Shown here piece after piece: positions 7,781 through 17,100 of a stretch of DNA of 45,566 bases; within the stretch, counting starts at the first letter, position 1; every line of letters starts with the position of its first letter. The stretch covers positions 1-45,566 of the forward strand of contig CAYYJS010000025.1 of NCBI GenBank assembly GCA_964472315.1. The letters are read 5' to 3'. A program made the translations under genes and the position numbers. A model generated the notes under the pieces. The model made no database searches and was not told where the DNA came from. It saw only the letters and a list, made by a program, of their open reading frames with translations. Origin of the DNA: CAYYJS01 sp964472315 (GTDB taxonomy: Bacteria; Verrucomicrobiota; Kiritimatiellia; UBA8416).

Positions 7781-8751
7781 GCGGGCCGCTCACAGCGTTC
7801 TTTCTGGTGGGGCCGACGGCCTCCGGGAAGTCCGACGTGGCGCAGCATATCGCGGAGCGGCAGGGCTTCGCCATCCTTTCGGCCGACTCGATGGCCGTGT
7901 ACCGCGGGATGGATGTCGGCACGGCCAAACCGACGGCGGCGCAACGGGCGCGGGTGCGGTACTACGGGTTGGATCTGGCGGGACCGGACTGTCGCTTTTC
8001 GGTTTGGGACTTCCGCGGGTACGCGCAGGCCATCCTGGCGGGGTCGGCGTGTCCGGTGATCGTGGTCGGCGGCACGGGCCTCTACATCAAGAGCTTGACC
8101 CATGGGTTGGCGGCAGGCGGCGGCGCCGATGACCGGCTGCGCGCGCTCTGGCGGGAGCGCGTGGCCGCGGAGGGACTGGCGCCCCTGGCGGAGGCGGCCC
8201 GGGCCGCCGATCCTGCGGGGTATGCCGTGCTCGGCGGCGCCGTGACCGCGCGGCGCCTGGTGCGCCTGATCGAGCGGAGCGCCGGCGACGGCGCCCGCGG
8301 GACGAGGTGGGCGGCGGCCGATTCGGCGGCGGCGCCGCTGGCGGGGATCTGTCGCGACCGCGACGACGCGCCGAAACGGATTGCGCAACGCGTTCACGCG
8401 ATGTACCGTGGCGGCCTGATCGAGGAGGTCCGGTCGCTGCGCGACACAGGGGTCGCCATGTCCGAGACCGCGCGCGCGGCGATCGGGTATGCCGAGGCCT
8501 GGGCGGCGATCGAGGGGCGCTGTACGGTGGACGCCGCGATGGAGCGGACGATCGTTCGTACGCGGCAACTCGCGAAGCGGCAGCGGACCTGGTTTCGGAC
8601 GCAGGCTTCCGTGGCCTGGTTCACGTGGACGGCATCGGAGTCCGTCGGGACGGTGGCCGAGCGCATTCTGGAGTATTGGAGGGTACATGGACCAACACGC
8701 ATCGCCGAGTTCGCGGGGGACGCCGGGGCCGCTCCCGAACGTCCAGTATGA
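7777..8751 (+). CDS. miaA: tRNA dimethylallyltransferase
   Basis: MiaA transfers a dimethylallyl group to A37 of tRNAs that read UNN codons. It shows the P-loop GPTASGKS, the substrate motif SADSMAVYRGMDVGTAKP, the VVGGTGLYIKSL strand and the RTRQLAKRQRTWFR helix. The start is uncertain. No ATG, GTG or TTG lies between the end of lspA and the P-loop strand. The nearest standard codons are a TTG at 7675, deep inside lspA, and a GTG at 7807, which would remove the first beta strand. An ATA at 7777, overlapping the lspA stop and preceded by GGGGAAGG, would give a normal-length protein of 324 residues, so I draw the gene from there. The 3' end overlaps radC by 65 bases. Confidence 0.9.
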   Translation: MSGPLTAFFLVGPTASGKSDVAQHIAERQGFAILSADSMAVYRGMDVGTAKPTAAQRARVRYYGLDLAGPDCRFSVWDFRGYAQAILAGSACPVIVVGGTGLYIKSLTHGLAAGGGADDRLRALWRERVAAEGLAPLAEAARAADPAGYAVLGGAVTARRLVRLIERSAGDGARGTRWAAADSAAAPLAGICRDRDDAPKRIAQRVHAMYRGGLIEEVRSLRDTGVAMSETARAAIGYAEAWAAIEGRCTVDAAMERTIVRTRQLAKRQRTWFRTQASVAWFTWTASESVGTVAERILEYWRVHGPTRIAEFAGDAGAAPERPV

Positions 8752-9472
8752 AGTGCCTTCCAGCGCCTGGCGCGTGCGTGACATGCCGGTTGGCCTGCGC
8801 CCTCGCGAGGAGGTGGATCGCGTCGGTGTCGAGCATGCCTCGCCCGACGTGTTGCTGGCGATTCTGCTGCGTACGGGCACGCGCGGCCTGAACGTCGTGG
8901 ACCTGGCGCGTACGATCATGCAGCGGTTCGGGAGTCTGACGGCGGTGGCTTCGGCGCCGGTGGAGGAACTGTCGTCGGTTCCCGGCGTGGGGCCCGTGAA
9001 GGCGCAGATCCTGAAAGTGGCGCTCGAACTGGGACGCCGCCTGAGCGAGGAAAGCGTCACGCGCGATACGCCGGTGCGATCGCCGGCCGATGTCGCGCTG
9101 TTGATGCGGGAGTCGGTGCGTCCGTTGGAGCGGGAGGTGTTCTGGGTGCTGCTGCTCAATGCGAAGAACCGTCTCAAGATGCGTCCGACGATCGTGTCGC
9201 AGGGCCTGCTGGACGCCAGCCTCGTGCATCCGCGCGAGGTGTTCCAGATCGCGATCCGTTCCGGCGCGGCGGCGGTGATTCTCGTGCACAACCATCCCTC
9301 GGGCGACCCGACGCCGTCCGCCGAGGATGTGCGCGTGACGCGTCAACTCGCGGAGGCCGGCGCGGTGGTCGACATCAAGGTGCTGGACCACATCGTCATC
9401 GGCAAGGGCGGAGGGGCGCTGCCGGATGCGTACGTCAGTATGCGCGAATCCGGTCTGGTGACGTTCCGGTAG
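8687..9472 (+). CDS. radC: RadC/JAB-domain protein
   Basis: This is a member of the RadC family, historically linked to DNA repair though the biochemical role is unsettled. The N-terminal part has a UPF0758-like helical region and a helix-hairpin-helix (LSSVPGVGPVKAQIL). The C-terminal JAB/MPN domain carries the JAMM zinc motif H-x-H-x10-D at His201, His203 and Asp214 (HNHPSGDPTPSAED). The length of 261 residues is slightly longer than usual because of a Pro/Ser-rich N-terminus. The ATG at 8687 is set by GGAGGG just upstream. It overlaps the end of miaA and is the last gene of the dksA-lspA-miaA operon. It converges on the gene at 9481 with only 8 bases between. Confidence 0.92.
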   Translation: MDQHASPSSRGTPGPLPNVQYEVPSSAWRVRDMPVGLRPREEVDRVGVEHASPDVLLAILLRTGTRGLNVVDLARTIMQRFGSLTAVASAPVEELSSVPGVGPVKAQILKVALELGRRLSEESVTRDTPVRSPADVALLMRESVRPLEREVFWVLLLNAKNRLKMRPTIVSQGLLDASLVHPREVFQIAIRSGAAAVILVHNHPSGDPTPSAEDVRVTRQLAEAGAVVDIKVLDHIVIGKGGGALPDAYVSMRESGLVTFR

Positions 9473-9480
9473 CGCGGGTG

Positions 9481-10374
9481 CTAGACGTCGACGGTCATGC
9501 CTTCACGCGCCCAGAACACGTTCATGGGCGTCGCGTCCGTGTAGGGGCGGCCGTATTCCAGCGCGAACCGGTCCAGCCGCGAGTCCGAATGATCGGGGTC
9601 GTGATGGAAGACCGCCAGCGCGCGGACGCCCTGCTCGTGCGCGACGCGCAGCAGCGTGGGGATGGTGGTGTGTCCCCAGTCGCGCTTCGTCTGATACTCC
9701 TCGGGCGTGTACTGGCCGTCGCCGATGAGCAGGTCGACGCCCTCGATAAAGGCACGGTAGTCATCGGCGAGCGCGCGGGTCTCATCCGTCTCCACCGGTG
9801 CGGCGAAAATGGCGTCAAGCTCGACATCGGTGGCGTAGACGATGCGCCGGCCGCCGGCCTCGATGCGATAGCGCACCGACCCGCCGGGGTGGCAGACCTG
9901 CTCCTGGACCGTGATGGTGACGTCGCCGATGGTGATGGTGTCGGAACTCAGTTCGCGGATCTTGACGTTCGCGGACATGGCTTTCATTTCGACGGGGAAA
10001 TAGTTGACGTCCATCTGCCCTTGCAGGATGGCTTCCAGAAACCGCTCGCGCTGCGGACTTCCGTAGACGACGAGGTTGGCCCCCTTGATGTAGGCCGGTT
10101 CGAAGAACGGGAACCCCTGGATATGGTCCCAGTGCGTGTGACTGAGCAGCAGATGGTGCGTCGTGCCGGGCCGGGCTCGCGCTTCCGGCGCCAGCTTGAT
10201 GCCCAGGTTGCGGATCCCCGTGCCGGCATCGAGAATGACGCAGGTATCGCCGCACCGCACGGATACGCAGGGCGTGTTGCCGCCGTATTTCTCGGTGGAG
10301 GCGCCCGGCGTGGAGATCGATCCACGGGTGCCCCAGAAGGTGACCAGCAGGTGTTTGGCGGGTAGTTCGGTCAT
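9481..10374 (-). CDS. Metallo-beta-lactamase-fold hydrolase
   Basis: This is a soluble zinc hydrolase of 297 residues. It opens with FWGTRGSISTPG, a start common in PhnP/RNase-Z-like MBL proteins and class II phosphodiesterase relatives. The metal-binding motif HTHWDH lies at residues 79-84, a distal His in VCHPGG, an Asp in YATDVE and a further His cluster in FHHDPDHSD. The substrate cannot be assigned; a cyclic nucleotide or phosphodiester is possible. The ATG at 10374 is preferred over the in-frame TTG at 10386. The gene begins 8 bases after the small FHA ORF, so it is probably cotranscribed with the FHA, DUF72 and ROK genes. Confidence 0.85.
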   Translation of the reverse strand: MTELPAKHLLVTFWGTRGSISTPGASTEKYGGNTPCVSVRCGDTCVILDAGTGIRNLGIKLAPEARARPGTTHHLLLSHTHWDHIQGFPFFEPAYIKGANLVVYGSPQRERFLEAILQGQMDVNYFPVEMKAMSANVKIRELSSDTITIGDVTITVQEQVCHPGGSVRYRIEAGGRRIVYATDVELDAIFAAPVETDETRALADDYRAFIEGVDLLIGDGQYTPEEYQTKRDWGHTTIPTLLRVAHEQGVRALAVFHHDPDHSDSRLDRFALEYGRPYTDATPMNVFWAREGMTVDV

Positions 10375-10382
10375 GGCCTCAG

Positions 10383-10544
10383 TCAATCGCGCCGCTGTTG
10401 CGTGAACAGGATCAGCGCTTCTCCGATCCGGATTTGGTCGTTATGCCGCAGGGTGCAGCTCTTGACGCGCACGTTGTTGACGAACGTGCCGTTGGTGCTG
10501 TCCATATCCTCGACGATGTATTCCTCGGGTTCTTTCGTTCTCAT
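10383..10544 (-). CDS. C-terminal half of an FHA domain (53 residues)
   Basis: A short ORF carries an unmistakable second half of a forkhead-associated domain: YIVEDMDSTNGTFVNNVRVK, then HNDQIRIGEALILF. FHA domains bind phosphothreonine peptides; the S-x-N-G conserved turn is present. The first half, with the G-R and S-R-x-H phosphopeptide-binding strands, is missing. Just before the ATG the same frame reads PILFSR, which resembles the S-R strand, and then meets a TGA. No Shine-Dalgarno sequence precedes the ATG. The piece is therefore either the remnant of a truncated or frameshifted gene or a miniature FHA protein. It lies between DUF72 (76 bases upstream) and the MBL hydrolase (8 bases downstream). 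Confidence 0.6.
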   Translation of the reverse strand: MRTKEPEEYIVEDMDSTNGTFVNNVRVKSCTLRHNDQIRIGEALILFTQQRRD

Positions 10545-10620
10545 GCGTGAAAAAAGGATAGGCGGGTTCGCTCACAGGGTCAAGGCGGCTGTTCGGCGAC
10601 CCGCGGGGAAAGGCTCCGTG

Positions 10621-11532
10621 TCACCAATCGAAGCCGAGGAGTTTCTGCTCCCCGGCTTTGCGGTCGCGAATGGCGTCGAGGTCGGGGTAGGTTGCCGCGA
10701 GAGGCTCCGGCACACCGACTTCCGTCTCACCCAGGATGGCTTTGATCTGCAGGGCGTTGGCGACTTCCTTGCCTTTGTAGTGGTTGTTGGCCACCAGCGT
10801 AAGCGATTTGGACATCCGCGCGATCTCGATCGCCCGCGCCGCGATGTCCCGCAGTTCCCCAGCGTCGTACCGGTAGTCGTAGGTGGCGTCGCGGCCGGCG
10901 TCGTGGTCGAACCAGGCCTTGGCGTTGCGCCCGTGCAGGCGCAGGTAGGCATGGTCGCCGACACCGGGCATCCGGAGGGCGAACGAATCGCGGGCGAGGG
11001 GATAGTCGAGTGCGGCGACCGTGACGTTCCGTTCGCGCAGGAAGGCGAGCGCCGCCGCGTCTTCCCAGGACCGGTGACGAAGCTCCAGTGTGAGGTGCAC
11101 GTGTCCGGCCAGGCGGCCGGCGAGCTCGACGAGCCGTCCACGCGTCGCCGGCGTGTCGGTGTAGTCGTAGCGGAACTGTGCCAGGGCGTGGGTCAACCGC
11201 CCGGCGGCGATCGCCGGTTCGAAAGCGTCGAGAAAGGCATCGACGGCCCGCCAGTCCGGCGGCCGGCCGGACGCGTGCGTGATATCGCGCGGAATTTTCG
11301 CCGTAAAGCGGAAATGCGGAAGGTCGGCGGTTCGGTGCAGCCACGAAACCACCGTCGCGCGCGACGGCACGCGGTAGAACGAGCTATCGATCTCGATGAC
11401 GTCGACGAACGGCGCGATATAGGCCAGTCGGTCGCGGACGCCCCGGGGGTAGACGATGCCGTTCCAGTCGTCGTATGACCACCCGGCGATGCCGACACGG
11501 ATGCGGTCGGCGAGTGGGTCGCCGCGGTTCAT
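10621..11532 (-). CDS. DUF72 family protein (YecE-like)
   Basis: This is a 303-residue TIM-barrel-like protein of the DUF72/YecE family. The N-terminus VGIAGWSYDDWNGIVYP is the family hallmark. It is followed by IEIDSSFYRVPS, FRFTAKIPRDITH, an ELRHRSW segment, YLRLHGRNAKAWF and, near the end, LVANNHYKGKEVANAL. The biochemical activity of the family is not established; nuclease or metal-linked roles have been proposed. The ATG at 11532 has GAGGAA about seven bases upstream and lies 10 bases after the ROK kinase stop. It is therefore part of the minus-strand operon with ROK, FHA and MBL genes. Confidence 0.88.
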   Translation of the reverse strand: MNRGDPLADRIRVGIAGWSYDDWNGIVYPRGVRDRLAYIAPFVDVIEIDSSFYRVPSRATVVSWLHRTADLPHFRFTAKIPRDITHASGRPPDWRAVDAFLDAFEPAIAAGRLTHALAQFRYDYTDTPATRGRLVELAGRLAGHVHLTLELRHRSWEDAAALAFLRERNVTVAALDYPLARDSFALRMPGVGDHAYLRLHGRNAKAWFDHDAGRDATYDYRYDAGELRDIAARAIEIARMSKSLTLVANNHYKGKEVANALQIKAILGETEVGVPEPLAATYPDLDAIRDRKAGEQKLLGFDW

Positions 11533-11542
11533 GCGGGATTCC

Positions 11543-12436
11543 TCAGATTCCGATCAAGGCCGCGCCGATGACGCCGGCGGAGTCGCCGAGCGCGTGCCGC
11601 ACGATCGGCGTTTCCAGCGAGTCGCTGAAGACCTGTTTGGCGACTTCCTTGATGCCTTCGGTGTAAATGGCGCCGAACTTCGAGACGCCGCCGCCGAGAA
11701 CGACCACGTCGGGATCGAGGATGTTGATGAGCGTGGCCATGGCGCGCCCGAAGTTGGCGAAGAACACGCCCATGAACTCGACGGCCTGGCGCTCGCCGGC
11801 ATAGTAGGCCTTCTCGACGTCGTGCAGCTTCACGGCCGTGCCATGGCGCTCCTGGTAGCGCTTCTCGAGTCCGCCGCCGCTGATGAAGGTTTCGATACAA
11901 CCGCGCTTGCCGCAATAACACAGGGGGCCGTTGGGGTCGATCGACACGTGCCCCCACTCGCCGCCGATGGCCTGCAGTCCGGTGAGCACCTCGCCCTTGT
12001 AGACGATGCCGCCGCCGCAACCGGTGCCCATGATCACGCCGAAAACGAGGTTCTTGCCCTTGCCGGCGCCGTCGATGGCCTCGGCCATCGCAAAGCAGTT
12101 GGCGTCGTTCTGGATCGCGATCGGGCGCCCCATGCGGGCTTCGATGTCGTGCTTGAGCGGCATGCCGTTCATGCAGACCGTGTTCGAGTTTTTCAGCAGT
12201 CCGGTCTTCAGGGAGATGGCGCCGGGGGTGCCGATGCCGAACGTATGCGGGGCGTCGTCGATGGCTTTGCGCAGGTTGCCGTAGAGGGTGACGATATTGC
12301 CGACGATGTGCTGGTAGCCGTGTTCCCGTTCGGTTGGCACGCGCTTGCGGAAAACCTCATGATCCCGGTCATCCAGGACGATGCCTTCGATTTTCGTGCC
12401 GCCCAGGTCGATCCCGATCTTGTACATGCCGTCCAT
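11543..12436 (-). CDS. ROK-family sugar kinase
   Basis: This is a likely ATP-dependent hexose kinase (glucokinase, fructokinase or N-acylhexosamine kinase) of the ROK family. The N-terminal phosphate-binding motif is IGIDLGGTKI, the sugar-binding and catalytic region includes NDANCFA and GEWGH, and the zinc motif CYCGKRGCIE is complete. The C-terminal adenosine motif is VVLGGGVSKF. The length of 297 residues is typical. Two ATGs compete: 12436, very close to the GGAGGGAG site, and 12427, at a longer distance but giving the usual MYKIGIDLGGTK start. The gene begins 12 bases after the stop of the small membrane protein. It may feed sugars into the nucleotide-sugar pool used by the glycosyltransferase region, which is inference. 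Confidence 0.9.
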   Translation of the reverse strand: MDGMYKIGIDLGGTKIEGIVLDDRDHEVFRKRVPTEREHGYQHIVGNIVTLYGNLRKAIDDAPHTFGIGTPGAISLKTGLLKNSNTVCMNGMPLKHDIEARMGRPIAIQNDANCFAMAEAIDGAGKGKNLVFGVIMGTGCGGGIVYKGEVLTGLQAIGGEWGHVSIDPNGPLCYCGKRGCIETFISGGGLEKRYQERHGTAVKLHDVEKAYYAGERQAVEFMGVFFANFGRAMATLINILDPDVVVLGGGVSKFGAIYTEGIKEVAKQVFSDSLETPIVRHALGDSAGVIGAALIGI

Positions 12437-12448
12437 CTCCCTCCGCCG

Positions 12449-12670
12449 CTAGTCGTTCGTGGCCCGCCGCACCGTTGCCAGGGCTGCGAAGACGAGGCCG
12501 ATGAGCACGAGCAGGCCGCCGCTGCCGCGCAGCCCGGTGACGTATTCCGGCACGCCGATGCCCCGGCTTTTCGCGAAGACCCCGATGGCCAGCATGATCA
12601 GCCCGACGACCGCCGTGCCGCCGCCGATGGCCTGACATACGGTCAGTTCCTTGTTCGTGAATGTCGACAT
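12449..12670 (-). CDS. Small two-segment membrane protein
   Basis: This is a 73-residue protein with two hydrophobic segments, about residues 13-32 (IGGGTAVVGLIMLAIGVF) and about 48-66 (GGLLVLIGLVFAAL), separated by a short loop. It is presumably an inner-membrane hairpin. The ATG at 12670 has AGGGAG at good spacing. It is the first gene of the tight minus-strand run leading into the ROK kinase. No homology to a named family is apparent. Confidence 0.7.
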   Translation of the reverse strand: MSTFTNKELTVCQAIGGGTAVVGLIMLAIGVFAKSRGIGVPEYVTGLRGSGGLLVLIGLVFAALATVRRATND

Positions 12671-12759
12671 GGCTGCGCTCCCTGCAACTTGCGATGGCGG
12701 CACCGTAGCACAGGCGGCATCGGGTAACAAGCGCCGGATGCTGACTCCGGGCGTGCGGA

Positions 12760-14067
12760 TCAGACCTTGATCGTCAGCCGGGGAATGCCGATGCGGCGGG
12801 GGCCGTGTTCGCCGGCGACGCGATGCGCCCGGCGTTCGGGTTCGTCGTCGCGCGCCACCTTCGGTTTCCGCGCCATGAACAACGCGGTGCCGGACGTGAC
12901 GGTATGGCGCCCGAAGCGTCCGTTCAAACGGTCGATACTGCCGCTCAACCGGCGGAGCGACTCGGTGCGCAGGGGATCCTGAAAGAGTTCGTACTGATCG
13001 ATTTCATCGCTCTCCAGTTGGCCCAATACGATCATCGTTGACCGGTAGCGCGATCCCGGGCGGAAGGTCTGATCGAACAGGCGCCGTATCAGAGGCATGA
13101 CTTCGAGTGTGGCGGCGGTGGGGCGATTCAGCCGCGCTTCCAGGCCGTCGTGCCGGAAATCGTGGTGTCGCAGCACGAGCCCGAGGGCGCGCGGACGCAG
13201 TTTATAGCGGCGCGCCTTGGCCAGCGCCGCTTCCACGTTGCGTACCAGCATGGCAAAGACGAGCTCGGGGTCGGCCGACGGCGGCGTGAAGGTCTTCGAC
13301 TTCAGAATGGTGGCGTAGGTGGATTTGGCATCCGGGTCGACCTTCCAGACCGGATCGCCGCGCAGTTCGTGCCAGAGTTCGATGCCGGGCTTGTGGAGCA
13401 GGTGTTTGACCCAGTGGTCCGGCTTGAGCACGAAATCGTGCGCGGTGGCCAGCCCGTGTTTGCGCAGCAGGGCGGCGGTGTTGGGCCCGATGCCCCAGAC
13501 CGATTCCAGCGGGGTGCGCCGCAGCAGGTGGTGGATGTAGATGCCGGGAACGGCGGTGAAGCCGTTGGGCTTGCGGAATTTCGAACAGAGCTTCGCAAGC
13601 GCTTTGGAGCAGCTCAAGCCCACGGACACGGTGATGTTCAATTCCCGGTGGATGTCGGCCTGGATCCGGCGGGCGATCTCGTCGTAGGACGCATGATACA
13701 GGCCGCGGACGCCGGTCAGATCGAGAAACGCCTCGTCGACGGAATACTCCTCCACGATGGGCGTATAGCGACGCATGATTGCAAACATGCGTTTCGAATA
13801 GAGACTGTAGGTTTCGTAGTCGTTGGGCAGGATGACCAGTTCCGGGCACATCTGTTTGGCTTTGAACAGGGGGATGCCGCGTTTGATACCCAACGCCTTG
13901 GCCTGGTAATTGGCGCAGGCGATGATGCCGCGTTCCTTGCCGGTGACCACCGGTTTGCCTTGGAGACTGGGCTCCAGGGCCTGTTCTACGGCGGCAAAAA
14001 AGGCATCGGCGTCCATGTGGGCAATGGCCCGCGGATAGTGCCCCAGCAGGATCGGGGTGTCTCTCAT
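12760..14067 (-). CDS. dinB: DNA polymerase IV-type Y-family translesion polymerase
   Basis: This error-prone polymerase extends primers across lesions. The palm carries metal ligands Asp19 and Asp21 in HMDADAFF and the catalytic pair Asp111-Glu112 in EEYSVDEAFLDL. The thumb has a helix-hairpin-helix with VWGIGPNTAALL, and the little finger follows with RRYKLRPRALGLVLRH. At 435 residues it is longer than E. coli Pol IV, because of a basic C-terminal tail (about 390-435) that has no obvious beta-clamp peptide. The ATG at 14067 has GAAGG upstream. A longer open frame running to 16197 is antisense to the next gene and is not real. A LexA-type operator lies 15 bases upstream, so SOS induction is likely. 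Confidence 0.92.
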   Translation of the reverse strand: MRDTPILLGHYPRAIAHMDADAFFAAVEQALEPSLQGKPVVTGKERGIIACANYQAKALGIKRGIPLFKAKQMCPELVILPNDYETYSLYSKRMFAIMRRYTPIVEEYSVDEAFLDLTGVRGLYHASYDEIARRIQADIHRELNITVSVGLSCSKALAKLCSKFRKPNGFTAVPGIYIHHLLRRTPLESVWGIGPNTAALLRKHGLATAHDFVLKPDHWVKHLLHKPGIELWHELRGDPVWKVDPDAKSTYATILKSKTFTPPSADPELVFAMLVRNVEAALAKARRYKLRPRALGLVLRHHDFRHDGLEARLNRPTAATLEVMPLIRRLFDQTFRPGSRYRSTMIVLGQLESDEIDQYELFQDPLRTESLRRLSGSIDRLNGRFGRHTVTSGTALFMARKPKVARDDEPERRAHRVAGEHGPRRIGIPRLTIKV

Positions 14068-14081
14068 GCCTTCACCGTAGA

Positions 14082-14095
14082 GGAACGAACGTTCA
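14082..14095 (-). promoter_or_regulatory. Putative LexA (SOS) operator of dinB
   Basis: The sequence GGAACGAACGTTCA matches the Gram-positive-type SOS box CGAAC-RNRY-GTTYC at 12 of 14 positions, including both GAAC/GTTC half sites with the four-base spacer. It lies 15-28 bases upstream of the dinB ATG, a usual place for a LexA operator. The motif is symmetric and could also touch the divergent gene at 14191. A lexA gene is not in the window. Confidence 0.6.
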
Positions 14096-14136
14096 CTGGC
14101 AAGCGGGAACGGTACTTGCTTTGGCGAACATGCGCC

Positions 14137-14165
14137 TTGAAGGGTTTTTTGAAGTGTGACAGAAT
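14137..14165 (+). promoter_or_regulatory. Candidate promoter of the giant secreted protein
   Basis: TTGAAG (14137-14142) and CAGAAT (14160-14165), each matching the sigma-70 consensus at 4 of 6 positions, are spaced by 17 bases. They sit 25 bases before the ATG at 14191 and just before the GGAGG ribosome-binding site. The match is moderate; the location in the divergent dinB intergenic region is supportive. Confidence 0.35.
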
Positions 14166-14190
14166 TCACTAGTTTGTGGAGGACATACAT

Positions 14191-17100
14191 ATGCGATCGA
14201 CGTTTTGGGATCGCACGGCGATGGCGTGGCTTGCAGCCGCCCTGACGTGCGCGTCGGCCTTGACGGTTTCCGCCCAGTCCATCAACGGACGTGTTGTCAA
14301 CAATTCGGAATGGCGGAACGACGAGTCGATTTTTCCGCCGCACTGGTATGTCGCGGAAGAGGCTGGTGCGGTCGACAGCACCTTGGGGCGTATCGTCGTC
14401 GCGTTGTACGACGGCGCGGGTGCGCTGATCACGCTCGAACACCTGGCCCCCGCGGACCCTTCGACGCAGATCGTCCTGTCCACGGCCTTCGGGCTGTCCT
14501 ACGTCTATACGCTGGGCAACGGGCTGGCGCCCGGCGACTACTTCGTTCGCGCCTGGGTGGATGGCAACGGCAATCTGATCCATGACGAGGGCGAACCGTT
14601 TGGCGGGCGTGCCGTCACCGTCAGCGGCGATTCCTCCGTCAACGGCATCGAGGTCAGGATATCCGACGATAGCGACCGCGATACGTTGGAGGACTGGTGG
14701 GAAGTCCACTGGTTCGGCGATCTCACCCAATCCGCCACGTCCGACTACGACAACGACGGGCTGAGCAACCGTGCCGAGTACGATCTGATCGTTGGCGGAC
14801 TCGACATCCATCCCAACGACTGGGATACCGACGGCGACCGCATGGATGACGGTTGGGAGTTGTTCTATACGTTCGATCCGACGAGCGCGACGGGGGTGAA
14901 CGGCGCCAATGGCGACCCCGACAACGACAACCTGGGCAATTTGACCGAGTACCGCGGCGCGGATGGTCTCGGGCCGCGGCAGGCGCTGGGTGGCGGCATT
15001 GCCGGCATCACCGGTTCGACCGATGCCATGAACCCGCGCGCGGCCGACTCCGACGACGACGGCGCGCCGGACTTCAACGAATTCGTCAGCAACCTCACGC
15101 ATCCCGTCCACCCGATGGACGGCACGAACTTCTTTCCGCGCAGTCTCGACATGGCGGTGACGCCAGCCGCCGGCGTGGCGCTGCCGGATCCCCACGGTGC
15201 GCGCTTCGGGTTCCCCGACGAGGGCGGCACCGTCGAGTTCTGGATTTATCCCGAGAGCGATGGCGACGGGCGCATCTACGACTTCCCCGCGGCGCCGGCC
15301 GGCGCGATCCGCATATCGCTCGAGAACTACCGTCCGAAAGCCGACATCCTCATGGGCGGCATCACGACCGCGACGGTTGGCGGCACGAACGATCCCGCGG
15401 CCGGCGTCTATGGACAGATCGCCCCGCTCGCGACCGGCGTCTGGTCGCACGTCGCCTTCGTCTGGGCGCCCCAGATCAACAGCATCGAGCTTTATGTCGA
15501 TGGCATCCTGCTGATCGCCAAGCAGGTCTTTGTGTATCCGGACTTGTCGGCGCTCTCGGCCCCCGTGATCGCGGCCGACATGGACGACGGATTCCTTGAC
15601 GAGTTGCGCGTCTGGAACTATCCCCGCGGCGCCGCGGACGTGGAATACTGGCACGATCGCATCTATCCGGCGCCGGGTTACGTCCGCATCTACTCCGGCC
15701 GGTGTTCGGGATCGATTCAGCAGAACTACGGTTACGGTGTGCCGCTCCTGGCCTATTACCGGTTCGACGACGCGGGCGCCGGGGTCGAAGACTTCGCGGT
15801 CCTCAACTCGGGGATGTATCCGATCGCCGATTCGTATGCGATCGCGGGATTGCCCGCCGGCGCCGTCTCGGCGGCGCAGGCCGTCTCCCTGCTCGGCAGC
15901 GACGATGCCGACGGCGACGGCGTGCCCGAGTGGTGGAACGAGCTGAACAAGCTCGAGCGCTATCCCGTGTACGAGGAAACGGCCTACGGACCGATCCACG
16001 AGCCCTGTCCGGAGGACGCCGCTCTGCTGCGCGGCTTCAAGTATTTCCGCGCCATGACCGCGTACGCGTCCATCGGCGCCGGCGCGGCCTGGCGAGAGGA
16101 CGAGAGCGATCCGGCCAGCCAGTATTACGCGCCGAAGACGGTCCCCGACTTCCTGGAAGGACACCGGTCGTCCTATGTGCGGTATGTCTATCTGCATGCC
16201 GTGCCGCGCCAGGCCGATCTATCGTTGTTCACCCCGGGCATGCTGTCCACGATCCTGTATGTAAACGGCCGGCGCGTCACGCCGGTCGGCGCCGAGGCGG
16301 ACACCGGGCAGGCATACGACATCGCCTCCCATCTCAATGTCGGCCGCAACATGGTGTATGTCCGCTGCGTGAGTACGACGGACCTCAACCTGAACCCCGC
16401 GCGAGGGCGTGTCAACGTGACGGCCGGCGAGTATCTGGCGTGCGATCCGTCGATCGTCGACTTCCTGGACTGCGACGGCAACCCGTACAAGTACGAGCGC
16501 GCGATGGGCAAGTTCGACGCCCAGCTTCTGTGCGACGGACGGGCCATGATCGTGCGCGGCGACCTTTCGCGCAACGACCCGCGGTCGGTCTGGCATTGTC
16601 AGTTCTGGTCGCACCTGATCGAGGATCTCGGCGTCTCCAACTTCCCGATTCCCGACGACGACGGGCGCGCGCTGCCGGGCAACCTCGACTATGGGGCGAT
16701 CAACCATGCCGAGAGCTTCAACAACCCGCTCGACCCCGACGGCGCGGACGACGGGCTGGATGCGTTCTACGAATACATCTGCCGCACCAATCCGCGCGAC
16801 CGCGACTCGAACAACAACGGCATTCCGGACGGCGAGGAGGACTTCGACGGCGACGGTCTCTATAACGGCGAGGAGCAGCAGTTCGGTTCGCATCCCTGGT
16901 TGCCGGACTCGGACGACGATCGGTTGCTCGATGGCGCCGACGCCTCGGATACCGGACATCCGGCGTCGAGCCTGATTCCGCGGCGCAACCTGTCCGTGCA
17001 GTTCGACGGCGCCGCCGGTACGTATCTCGAACTGGCCAGGAACCGGCGCTTCGCGTTGTACGAGTGGACGATCGAAGCCTGGGTGAACCCGGATGCCGAC

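Noticed and set aside
14111..14136. Possible sigma-54 promoter (TTGGCGAACATGCGCC) before the giant gene
   Set aside because: The GG and GC elements are 9 bases apart instead of 12, so the spacing rule fails.
14068..16197. Upstream extension of dinB to a 1145-residue protein
   Set aside because: Homology starts at 14067 with a ribosome-binding site, and the extension runs antisense through the divergent secreted protein gene.
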